Shown: piece by piece, positions 53,776 through 64,000 of the stretch
Layout: every line of letters starts with the position of its first letter
How positions within the stretch are numbered: the stretch's first letter is position 1
Origin: Epiperipatus broadwayi
Taxonomy: Eukaryota > Onychophora > Udeonychophora > Euonychophora > Peripatidae
NCBI GenBank assembly: GCA_028023455.1
Contig: JAQFVV010001034.1
Location: 1-64,000 of the forward strand
Direction of reading: 5' to 3'
Length of the DNA stretch: 64,000 bases
Position numbers and translations under genes: made by a program
The notes under the pieces: generated by a model
Database searches by the model: none
Seen by the model: only the letters and a program-made list of their open reading frames with translations
Told to the model about the DNA's origin: nothing

Positions 53776-54540
53776 TATGTACCCTGGAAGATTCGCAAGT
53801 ATTTCAGTGATTCAGAAAAGGGAAAATTAACTTCATATTTCAGCAAGATTCTTCACCTGTATAGACTGCCTAAAATCCATCTGGACAGTGTTCCATTAAG
53901 ACCTTTTGTTAGTTCTAGAAATTCACCATGTCAAAATTTGTCAAGATTTCTTCTCAAGGTTCTTAGTTCATTGGTGTACAGGACAGTCTTTCGTCAGGAT
54001 TCTAAGCACTTTGTAGAATTAGTCAGGAACATGGAAATGGAAAGAACTGATATATTGGTAAGCTTTGATGTGGAAAGTCTGTTTACAAATGTATCAAGTG
54101 ATGAGGCATTGTCTATTGTAAGGAAAAGGTTATATGACAATAATAGTCTGCAAACTAGAACAGCTCTACCTATTGATAGTATAATGGAATTTTTAACATT
54201 CTGTGTAACAACATACTTTCAATATAACTCAGAATTCTTCCAACAAAATCAAGGGGTAGCCATGGGATCATCACTGTCACTCTTGCTCAGCAACATTTAC
54301 ATTGAAGAACTTGAAACCACAGCCATAAATACTACTCCATGTCCACCTAAAGTTGTGGCTTCGATATGTTGATGATATATTTGTGGTATGGCCACATGGT
54401 GAGGTAAAATTACAGTCATTCTGGATGCACATGAACAACATATCTCCTACAATTAAATTCATGATGGAATTGGAACAAGAACAAAAATTGTGATTCTTGG
54501 ATGTTCTTGTGACAAGACTTCCTCAGGGCAAAGTAAAAAC
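53776..54540 (+). pseudogene. Penelope-like reverse transcriptase
   Basis: Within a frame of 243 codons (53641-54372, its first 45 codons from antisense LINE sequence), the Penelope part begins with YVPWKIRKYF. Visible blocks are LYRLPKIH and PLRPFVSS (fingers), DILVSFDVESLFTNV (motif A, first catalytic Asp) and GVAMGSSLSLLLSNIYIEELE (motif B). The frame then shifts near 54355 so that the catalytic LWLRYVDDIFVVW (motif C) is read in another frame at about 54355-54391. It continues with IKFMMELEQEQKL, an in-frame stop at about 54490, and FLDVLVTR...TTVYRKPTHW. The RT family call is secure from the LPKIH, PLRP and YVDD order. Broken by a shift and stops. Confidence 0.85.
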
Positions 54541-54575
54541 AACAGTGTATAGGAAACCAACACACTGGCAAATAC

Positions 54576-55262
54576 TTGGCATATATATCCAACCATACAA
54601 GAAACATTAAACAAGGAATTGTACTATCACTATGGAACAGAGCAAAGGAGGTTTGTTCAGAAACAAGTGATTTGGGAAAAGAAAAGATTCACATGGAACA
54701 AATGCTTATGAAGAATGGTTATCCATCAGCACTCATCAGAAAAACCTTCAATGGACAACACAAAGAGACACCAAAAGAGAAAGCAATTATTGGTACAATA
54801 GTGTATCCATATATACCAGGAATGGCAGACAAATTAAAGAAAATCTGCAGTCAATATAACATTAGAACTGCTTTCCAAAGCCATACCACACTTTGAGGGA
54901 AGCTTACTTCTGCCAAGCCTAAACTGGAAATGCTGAAGAACAAAAACTGCATCTATGAAATACCCATGTGAATGTGGAAGGAAATACATTGGTGAGATCT
55001 GTCACCTTGTTGAACAGCAATTGAAGGAGTCCAAACTAATGGTTAAAAGAGAAAAAAGATGTGTCTACCATAGCAGATCATGTATGTACTAATGACCATA
55101 TGCTTAAGTGGGAAAATACAAAGATATTGGATAAAAAGGAAAAAAATGCATAGAAGAAAATTCAAGGAAGCTGCTCATATGACAATGGTAAACAATCCTA
55201 TAAGTCAACCCAGTGTTGCAATACACAATGTATGGAAGCCTCTAATTAATCTTGCTCTTAGG
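54576..55262 (+). pseudogene. Penelope connector and GIY-YIG endonuclease remnant
   Basis: A 106-codon frame (54576-54896) continues the RT C-terminal connector with SNHTRNIKQGIVLSLWNRAKE and GMADKLKKIC. After a shift, at about 54948-55030, CIYEIP and, one base out of frame, CECGRKYIGE reproduce the two motifs of a GIY-YIG nuclease (I-Y then Y-I-G-E), followed by WKPLINL-type sequence near 55240. Stops and shifts disrupt it. GIY-YIG presence points to the EN-containing Penelope class. Confidence 0.7.
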
Positions 55263-56254
55263 TAAAAATAAAATAATAACAAAAACAAATTAGGCTCGTT
55301 ATAAAAAAAAATAATTGAAGGACTCAAGAGGATTATGAACCAACCCTCATATAAATATATCAAATTTCTACTATATATTGCCTTTGACCTTGTGAGAGAA
55401 TGGTTGTATTCAATATGAGTATGGAGATTCAGGCATTTGATACTACTAATTCTCATGACAAGCAAAAATTGTTCATGGAATGCATGAACAGTGAGAGTGA
55501 TCTGGAATTCTGCACTAGTGATTGGCTGCCATCTGATGGAATTGAAATAAAACACAAATAAAAATCAAAAACATTTAAAAAATAAATATTGCAATTTTTA
55601 TAAAATAAATAAATTATTATTTACAATTTTAATAAGGTGAAGGATTATTTGAAGGAGATGATTATAAATAACACATATTCAGTACTATTTCCGCAAGGTT
55701 TGGATAAATTAATACCCTCCCCTTTGTCCCCCCCCCTCCTACGTATTTATTTTGTACCTAATTTGTTTTTAAATTTCAAAGAATATTACTGTAATAGTTT
55801 TGTATTTAGATATATTGACTTTGTTTCTCTACATTTTTAAAATTTTATTTGAAAATGAAAACGTCTTGTCATTTGCGAAATCATGAATTTCAAATGATGT
55901 TTTTCTTAAACAGTCTTGATAAATATTCTGCACATAGGGAACAAATTGATTTTTAAGTATTCTATTTCATTTGCTTTTCCAAGAATGTAACCTGCAAATT
56001 AATCTACATTTAATCTAACATTCATCATTCATTAAATCTTTTTTATATGGTTTGAAGCTAAAATTATACATACATTAGAATAAACTTAGAGAAGGAGAAT
56101 AAATTTTGCTTTTAAAGAAAATTTTTATATTTTACTTATTTTTAAATTAATGAAGAAAATAAATTAATGAAAGTATTATATATGTATGATGTAAAAATGA
56201 AAACAACTTTAAGTAACATATTTAATCTTGAATACTTCTAAATTTTTAAACATA
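55263..56254. other. AT-rich stretch without recognised features
   Basis: Short piece 55320-55420 resembles the centre of the FB3 copy at 21500-21610. Otherwise nothing. Confidence 0.45.
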
Positions 56255-56480
56255 CAATAGGTTATTAGAGGGGATTTGAACCCAGACTTTCAATCTCTCC
56301 TCAGTCATTCACCCCATCTTATACAACTGATACACATGACCACATGTGAAAATGATAAATGATCTCCAATATATGTATTTCATGCTGAACCAGCCCTCAT
56401 CAGTTGGTCTGGATTATCTCCTACACACACAATTAGTGCTCAGTTTATATTCATAGCAAACCTTCAAATATTAATGGACA
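56255..56480 (-). repeat. repeat R1 with intact B box, copy 6
   Basis: On the minus strand GGGTTCAAATCCCC (56285-56272) is an excellent Pol III B box, with an A-box-like TATAAGATGGGG upstream (minus). The R1 diagnostic string CTGGTTCAGCATGAAATAC lies at about 56394-56376. This copy best shows R1 as a tRNA-derived repeat. Confidence 0.65.
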
Positions 56481-57539
56481 GGCTTCAGTCTTCTCCATTC
56501 TATAACTCTTCAGCTATCCATATCATTGAAAGTCTGATGATTTTATGTTCAAAGTCTGGGCATGCTATAATAAATACTTGTAGATAAAATAGTACAAGTA
56601 TACTAAATTAGGATTGATGCAAGGATATTGGCTGACATAGCAGAAATATGCGTAAGATATCTCAAGAGCATTTCCACTTTGACTAGGCTAGACTATGATA
56701 TTACTTATGTTTATTTGTACATTTAGTGGAGAAAGTAAACTTCTGTATTTTTTAAAAAAAAATTATTCTGGTCCATATTTATTTACAGTATGTCCTAATG
56801 AAAAAAATGATATGATTAACTCCAGATTGTCTGCAGTGCCATATTTGAAATAATGCTTGTGTTTCATAATGACTAGTTTAATTATTCACAACATTTTAGG
56901 TTGCCATCCCATCTGGACCATGAGTTGCAACTTGAAATGTGACAGGATGTTTCATACCTTAATCCACAATGGAATGATGCATTAGTTGTTTATTTTAATT
57001 TGGTAAAAACTGCTATTAAAATGTATGAAATGATTGATCCAAACTGCGTACAGCAATAAAGTCATAAGCCACAAGAGTGTTTTCAAATATTTTGCATGAT
57101 TTTGTGATGGCAGAAAAAATACAAAAGATGATCTATAAAGATATAAAATTAGTTACATTTGTGTTACAATTTATGATCCAGGCCCATGGGTGCCTTAAAA
57201 TTTTTTGTGGTGACTAGCTAAACTACATCACCATGTACTTCATGTTTTAATTTAAAGATGACGCCCTGTACTCAGCTTGGAGAGTGAACCTGTCATCCTC
57301 CACTGGAATATATTCTCTACAATTTTAGCTGTGAGCTGGAAAAAACACAGAAAACTAATTAATATACAAGTGTAGAATAGAAAACAATTCAAGTCACAAA
57401 GTAATAAATCTGTCAGAGATTAAGTGTTGAACATGAAATGATCAAATAAGTAACCTATTTTAAAAACATTATTTGTGTTTATTTAAGATACTTTATTCTT
57501 TTAAAATTTGATTCTAGTTTTTAACTGAACTGTCAAATT
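56481..57539. other. stretch without recognised features
   Basis: Composition is mixed at 57180-57330, but no frame or family is supported. Confidence 0.45.
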
Positions 57540-57559
57540 AAAATTTACAGTACAATATC

Positions 57560-59020
57560 TTAAAGAGGAAATATTAAAAGTAGTAAAAACAAAACAATAT
57601 AAGATCTTGGTTAAAGAAAACCAAATGACTTGGATAACAGAAGGAATGTTAAAAAAGATGGATGTACAGAGAGGATGGAAGAATGTCAATAGTAAGAAAG
57701 GCCAAAGAATATATAGAAAAATTAATAATGAAGAGAGGAAACAGATTAAAAAAAAGAAGTATGTTGGAATAAGAATGTAGAGAAATAGAAGCGAGTAGAT
57801 GAAAAAATATCTGGTATTTGATAGTATTAGAAATGTCACTTATGCAAAAAAGTAAATGGTTAATGAGTGAAATAGCTGATAAGAGTGGAAAGGGATTAAC
57901 TGATAGAGATAATATATTGAATAGATGAAGACCTTCAATATCTGTTTAACTAAGAAAATGATGGCAATTGATTATAAACTTGAAAATGAAGATGTTGAGG
58001 TAGTTGAACGAGAAATGGACATATTGACATAAATAATTACAATATGGGAGAAACTTCTATGAAGGAAATTGTTGAATTGTGAAATTTGATATATAATAAT
58101 TGGGTTTGGCCTAAAGATTTTTTTGAGGATTATAATAATTCCAATTACTAAAAAGAATAAAGCTTTTAGATGTGAAGAGTAGAGGGCAATACATTTATTA
58201 TGCTTCAAAAATACTATTGACAGTTTTAATTTGAAGAATTTATGGAAAGATAAAATGTTATTTTGGAAAGGATTAATTTGGTTTTCAGAAAGGGGAAAGA
58301 ATGAGATGCTACTGGTGTTATTAGAATAATTGCAGAGAGATATTTTGAAAAAGAAAAAGGAATTGGTATATATTTTATGGATTTGGAAAAATCATTTGAT
58401 AGAGCATTGTGGAATAAGTTTACAATCTGCTTGAATTATGAGGGGTATATTTTAGGATGTGAATTAGACTGGTGAATAATGAGAATGAGAAAATGAGTAC
58501 AAAAAGAATAGTATGACAGGGGTACTTCATGTCACCTATGTTTTTTAGTGTTCATTTAAAAGATGTAATAGATAAATATTTATACCGTGTCAGAGCTAAT
58601 ATTGATGCTAGAGTAATAAAATGTATAAAACTGGCAGTTAATATGACCCTTCCAGCTGAAAATTAAAAAAAAAAAAAAAGAATATGTTGAATAAATTGGA
58701 TGAAGGATCTATGGAATGTAGAATTAAGATTAATGTTGAAAATACCAAATTTTTTTGGATAGGAAGGAGTACAAAAAGAATTTCAATGATAACATAATTC
58801 AACAGATGAGTGGATTTAGGTTAATTAATTGAGTAAGAATGGAAGAAATGAAGGTGATTTAAAAGGATAACATTGTCAAAGGAGACATCTGTTAAGAGAA
58901 AAAGGTTCTCGGGAGCTTTGGAAAAAGAATTAAGGAAAATATTAATTAAATGCTATGTGTGGAGTGTATTATTTTATGGTTGTGAAATGTGGCCAATGAT
59001 TAAAAGACTTGGGGACATAT
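57560..59020 (+). pseudogene. RTE-like LINE, longest degraded copy
   Basis: Read in all three frames, the plus strand gives: a linker between endonuclease and RT (KENQMTWITEGMLKK, about 57630); an RT start near 58170; NLVFRKGKE (motif 2-like, 58278); IYFMDLEKSFDRALWNK (motif A, 58372); a motif-B-like GYFMSPMFFS (58520); then KLAVNMTLPAEN in place of the catalytic box (58630). After an A16 run (58663-58679) comes the thumb with KINVENTK and the YGCEMW motif (58979). The catalytic A-D-D is lost. It aligns with 20105-20850 over the C-terminal part. Stops occur every few dozen codons. Confidence 0.7.
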
Positions 59021-59194
59021 GAGAGGTCTTCAAAATTTTGTTAATGATATCCATGTGTTCTCATATGTGTATTTTGCATTTAATCACTCTTTATTATTTA
59101 TAAAATACATCTATGTATACTTTTTTGAATGATTTGATATCTGTATTTGTTTATATGAACCAATCAATTTTATTATGTATCTAATAAAAATAAT
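59021..59194. other. AT-rich stretch
   Basis: Nothing recognised. Confidence 0.4.
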
Positions 59195-59330
59195 AACTTG
59201 AATGGTTTTTGCTTGGGAGTTCATAAAATGTTTCAATACCAGAAGCGACAGCTGGAATTATGGTCCATGGTCCTCGAGTTCTAAAATCTGCCAATGAAGC
59301 AGTGCACCAAATCATGCTAATATATACAAT
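59195..59330 (-). repeat. tRNA-related SINE-like repeat, copy 2
   Basis: Aligns with 29830-29950 (AATACCAG, GACAGCTGG, CCAAATCA). The minus strand has a degenerate A-box-like string (TTTGGTGCACTGCTTCATTGG) and a poor B box. Confidence 0.5.
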
Positions 59331-59522
59331 TAGCCTATGATGTAATTATAAAATATTAATAACAATATATATATATATGTCTGTCATCACTACAGATATA
59401 TTTTATTTTCCACTTTTTCCCCAAATAATCTTCATCTTTATTTACATGATATTTCAGCATGAAGTCATGTAAAATATATAATAAAATTTCCTTCCACTTC
59501 TTATTTGCATTGCTGTATTATA

Positions 59523-59746
59523 TATAATATACCAAATACATTTTAATTTATATTCTTCAATGCAGTTTTAACGTATGATTTATTTATCTTCTCTTGCCTA
59601 CAGTTTCAACTATACAGCAGTCATCAGAGCTGGTGAGGATTATAAAAGCTGTGATGATGATTGCTGGATGGTTGAAACAGTAGGCAAGAGGAGATAAATA
59701 AATCATATGTTAGAGTGTAAGTTAAAGTGTATTTGGTGTATTATAT
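59523..59746. mobile_element. foldback element of ~220 bp
   Basis: Arms about 59523-59632 and 59648-59746 are inverse complements (TTTATCTTCTCTTGCCTAC with its inverse at 59680). Short central loop; no coding content. Confidence 0.75.
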
Positions 59747-62200
59747 TAAAATATATATTCTGTGAGATTATAGTTCAATATGCCTTGCTTGTAATTACAA
59801 AGCGGATATAAATATTACATTACATATAAATAAATATTCATACAGTATCAATAATTAGTGAAAGGAAATAATGATAATGAAAGTAAACAAATGAAATAAA
59901 TATACTCATGATTAATACGCTGATTAAATTATTGTTGGTTTCTTGGGTAGTGGATAATCTAAGTTTTATATTATGTATTTTTATGGATGGTAAATTGTTT
60001 TCTTTTTTTAAAATGATAATCATAATCATTTCTCAGGTGTATAGTTGAAACAAGAAATGTGTTCTTAAATGTAAACTATTTAAAAAGAATTCATAATATT
60101 ATACTGCAGTAGTCTCTTCACTGTGGAGCACATTCACAAGTACATGTCATATGGCAGGCATCATTTAGTTTTCAAGGACAATTTTTAGTTGGAAGCATTG
60201 ATAATTATTTTTTTTAGACAGCTTAATCACAATGGAGATGAGGTATTTGTTACATTTTGCTTCAAACATCTTTTTCATACATCATATATTATGGATATTA
60301 CTTCGCATTTGGTTGATAAGCTTTGATTAAAATATAATATATATTATTTACTACACTATAATTGTAAATCATTTTTCAACATGCCTTATATATATGACAC
60401 AAATTTTATGTGTATAGCATACATGCTGTAATGGTATGAAGTCAGGGGTGAAACCTGGGTGATAGGACATTATCATTAACTTCATAAAATAATCAAAATG
60501 AATACATATGAAAAGAATGAGCATGAGAGATCAGCAAAGAATAAGACTAACTACTAGTTGCATCTCCAGCATTACATATGAATAATAATCATTAATCATC
60601 CACATTATACAGAGAACAGTAAAAAAAATCAACAGTCAACCTTGTGACTGGTTTGAAATGGGCCCACTAAAACATCTGCCAAACTTGGAGCAAATTATAT
60701 AAATGATAATTTGGTGGCTAATCCATATAGGAATAAAAAAATCAAATAATGCTGAGGTGTTGGAGCAAGCTCATTAATCATTAATGCTCTGGCCACATAA
60801 TACTACTAGTGTACTGGCCAACGATAAACTTAATTTTGAATGAAATGAATACAAATGTAAAATGTGTGGACTTTAAAGGTGATACCTTTGTGCTAGCTAG
60901 GATCATCATCTGGATGTCCGTAACACCAAACATAAACTCCAATATCCACATAACTAATCATGTATAAATCCAGCTCAGGGAACAAGAGCTCTATAATTGT
61001 TACAGTGAGCAAGAGATAATAACAACATATAATATTTTAAATCTATATTAATATTAAATAAATTCATTGAAATATCTTAAAACAATGAAATATAAATTTA
61101 TTAATTAGAAACAATAACAATAAAATGAAATTAAGATCTTTTAAGTATGCTATAAATATAAATTCAGCATTCTGATTTTTATTAAAATAATACAAAATAA
61201 AGCTATCACATTGTGATTCATAAATAATTCAATATGTTAACATAAAACACACACATATAAGCTCACAGATATGCTGTATAATATAAACTTAACGTATTTA
61301 GATTGTCATAAACTAATAATAAAAAAATTCATTTTAATAATATATGACTGATTTAACATATATATTGGTATTTATTTAAATGTGTGTGCATGTGGTATTT
61401 ATATCCTAATGATACTTTAGTTGCTTATTTCAGTAAAATATTTTTATTACTAATCGTAATTACTTTTATCAAATAACATATTTTAAAAGGTTAAAGAAAA
61501 GTTTTCTTTCTTTGAAAATACTGCATGAAAGTTTCTTTTCCTTTTTTTTCAAATTACTCTTAATTGTAAATGTCTTTAAAAATATTTCTAGAAAGTTCTT
61601 TTGTTTTTTATCTCCAATATAAAAAGATTTCTGAGTTTTATTTTTTAAATTCCAAAATAAAATAATACTGGAAATATCATTTATTATTTTCTTTTTTTAT
61701 TTTATCTTTATTTGAATAATTTAGTCAAAAGTTATTTAGTTTTAAAATGTGGTAAATTAAAGATTTTAATGGCAAAGTTAAATGTTTAAAATAATGTCAT
61801 TTTTCAATATTTTACTCACCAGCAAATATCTGTATGCATTTTATATTTATGACACAGTAACTTGGTTGTACTTCTCTGCATATAGTTAAAACATACAAAT
61901 ATAAAACCATAGCATGGCAATTCTTCAGCAAGCCAACTAGCACTGGAATTTTTCTGTAAGCTGGTCCATTATAGTCCTGTTCATAATAAAGTTATATAAT
62001 GTCTTATTGACATTTTCAGAAAGGTAATATCAGGTAACTACTGTTGACATTCAATCAGTTTCATTCAGTCTAATTTGATTGACTTCAGGCAGGCAAATCA
62101 TCAAGTACACATATATGGGCTATGAACCACACAGAAAAGCTATCCTTGCTTCCATATGACTTCAAACTATCATTGTGAAACTAGCAGCAACTGTATTTCT
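59747..62200. other. AT-rich stretch without recognised features
   Basis: About 2.4 kb. Minor tRNA-like traces near 60430-60470, but no paired boxes. No gene seen. Confidence 0.5.
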
Positions 62201-62220
62201 TGTGTTCAGTTATAACTTCA

Positions 62221-62294
62221 TAATAATAATGATCTAATGATTTTTCTCTTAAACCCATAATAATAATGATCTAATGATTTTTCTCTTAAACCCA
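62221..62294 (+). repeat. exact 37-bp tandem duplication
   Basis: Units 62221-62257 and 62258-62294 are identical, beginning TAATAATAATGATCTAATGA. Confidence 0.95.
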
Positions 62295-62300
62295 CCTTTT

Positions 62301-63260
62301 TTATAGTTTATGGTGGAATTTGAAATCAAGTTTTTTCTTTATTTTCATCACAAAAAAAGTTAATGACTCTTCAATTTACATTAATTAAAATCATTTTTTT
62401 TTACTATATAAAAGTATTTTTAATCTTTCCACTAACATTAGTTTGTAGGATTTAAAATCAAAGTATATTATACTAATTTAATCAAAAACATTAATTTAAA
62501 ATTTTTTTTTAAATCTAATTAAAAATAGTTAGGGGAATTTTATAATTATCTGTATTATCTATTTTAATATGGAATGAAGCTTGTTTTAGATTTTGTTTTA
62601 ATGATCAAAATCAGAACTAAATAAACATTAAATATACATTTTTAAAAGTTTAATTTACAATAATTTTTTTAAATTCAAAATTATTATTTAACCCTTAACT
62701 ATTATTCCACTGTATATATTTTTTTAAACAAATATATACAAAAAGTTTTGTGTTCATTTTTACTTTTTCTTTTAATTATGTCTATATGCATTGTACCATG
62801 TATATTAATCATAATTTTTTTAAAAATTATGAAGCATATAATGCAGATATATAGATTTTATAACATATCTCTTGCTAGCGTTACTTAAGGTAAAATCCAT
62901 TTCATTATTTGTGTACAATAGTAAATAAATAATCGAATGATTTATTTTTATATTCATAAGTAGTTCTGTCACTGGAAGTGAAGGAACTCAGCTACAATTC
63001 TTGGATCCAGTTCACCATTGTACCACTCCAATAAACCATATATCATATGGTTTATTGCTGAGCAATTTACAAGAAGATTGAGAAGCGGAGGTATCAGATT
63101 TAGGATATGATCCATAAATCTCACGCTCTAAATTCCAGTACTCTTATCATTGCATCAAATCATAGAGTAATTTGAGGATATTTGAACAAAACTGCAAATA
63201 TTGTTATTAATACAAATGGAATTAAATTTACTCCCTATTACTAAAATTTTTTTTAAAATA
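62301..63260. other. AT-rich stretch with one tRNA-like trace
   Basis: Near 62995-63060 the minus strand has GGAGTGGTACAATGGTGAAC, A-box-like and related to 26359-26378. No clear gene. Confidence 0.45.
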
Positions 63261-63261
63261 A

Positions 63262-63560
63262 GTAGTTCACTGTAGGACCAAGGCCTCTCCAATAGAGTTC
63301 TCATAAGGAATGGTGAAGGAGAAAGCAATAATTACAATTCTTGACAATTTTGGAGTATTATGGAGTTTGACTAGTTTTCTAATATTATTTTATCCTTTAG
63401 CTAATGATAGCTAGATACCCACATACCAACCAGTGTTGACGATAGCTGGACTGGTATAGGCTATGCATCTGAAGAAAAAGAAACCCTAGCTTTTGAAAAA
63501 GAATTTTTATTTGATCGAGATTTGAATCTCAGAACGGAAGCATAGTAGTAGATATATTGT
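63262..63560 (+). repeat. interspersed repeat R2, copy 4
   Basis: Starts CCAAGGCCTCTCCAATAGAG and contains CTAGATACCCACATACCAAC and GAGATTTGAATCTCAGAAC, the last B-box-like on either strand. Most complete left end of the family. Confidence 0.65.
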
Positions 63561-64000
63561 CATTGCATTACAAGATGTGGGTAAATTGTTTAATCATTTA
63601 ATGCCAAGTATATAAAAGTCTTTGATAGATGAATTGATTTTTTTTCTTTACAAATTTATTTTAATATCATTTTCATTTTTAAAAATCTTTTTGATTAGAA
63701 CAGGATAATTTTTGTATGGTAGCATTTTTAATTTTCATTTCCTCTTTTTTATATATATTTTTAAAAGAATCCAATCTTTTTTAAAAAATTAATAGCTTTT
63801 AGATTTGAAAAATTTGGTAATTCATTTTCTGAAAATATTACCTTCAATAAGGAATGGAAGTTTAAGTATTTAATATCACATTTAATGTCAACAGGCAAAT
63901 TTCATTTTACAGCTAACTAACTCGCAGATCAAGTCTTCTATAGGTTATTTCTCTGCTTAGAAATTTGATGGGTTGAGAAGGAGGGGAAGGGGGTGTGTGT
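63561..64000. other. AT-rich stretch to window end
   Basis: No feature. Ends in a purine-rich GAGAAGGAGGGGAAGGGGG run followed by a (TG)n start. Confidence 0.5.

Larger units (their letters stand above)
53776..55262 (+). mobile_element. Penelope-like element, degraded
   Basis: The plus strand encodes, in three shifting frames, a Penelope-type reverse transcriptase followed by a GIY-YIG-type endonuclease region. No terminal repeats were identified, but the RTE fragment joins the left end precisely. The right end is undefined. Confidence 0.8.

Noticed and set aside
57501-57839. Hydrophobic minus-strand 112-codon frame resembling a membrane protein
   Set aside because: It is antisense to the RTE-like LINE linker region; the hydrophobic look comes from complementing lysine-rich coding sequence.

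Overview
This is an AT-rich, gene-poor stretch of a eukaryotic nuclear genome, almost certainly an invertebrate. An arthropod is my best guess because one promoter has the arthropod TATA plus TCAGT initiator layout, but nothing fixes the lineage. I found no convincing host protein-coding gene, no rRNA and no intact tRNA. Nearly everything recognisable is transposable-element sequence, mostly broken.

Layout. Positions 1-1140 hold a minus-strand LTR-like module (core promoter, poly(A) signal, a PBS-like motif) cut by the window edge. Positions 1485-6034 are a minus-strand Ty3/gypsy (Metaviridae-type) LTR retrotransposon with gag, protease, RT, RNase H and integrase, split by single-base frameshifts. 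From 6.0 to 20 kb there are only repeats: a repeat pair, one copy of which carries an internally deleted mariner with an exact TA duplication, several foldback (inverted-repeat) elements, a MITE and a tandem pair of a common foldback family (FB1 here). Degenerate RTE-like LINE pieces lie at 20.1-20.9, 28.4-28.9, 37.1-38.3, 53.4-53.8 and 57.5-59.0 kb. A Tx1/L1-like LINE piece lies at 32.4-33.4 kb (minus).

A better preserved LINE family has a C-terminal zinc finger in ORF2 and an unusual 3' tail of (CATCA)n rather than poly(A). It occurs at 34.5-35.8 kb (plus) and 45.4-47.3 kb (minus), with a third 3' end at 47.35-47.5 kb. An ORF1/Gag-like reading frame with a zinc knuckle lies at 43.1-45.4 kb. 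A Penelope-like element with RT and a GIY-YIG remnant spans 53.78-55.26 kb, and a 495-bp hAT-type element with a perfect 8-bp target duplication lies at 52.87-53.37 kb. Minisatellites sit at 23.6-24.05 and 42.2-42.6 kb, and a tRNA-like SINE head with good A and B boxes at 30.5 kb.

The elements do not form a pathway; the window records nested insertions. Its striking property is the density of inverted repeats at several scales, including near-perfect palindromes at 13.97-14.07, 38.35-38.78 and 39.24-39.48 kb. Their few arm mismatches are all transitions that would pair as G-U in one strand's RNA. I did not find a new defence, toxin or biosynthetic system, and long stretches are AT-rich DNA in which I see nothing.
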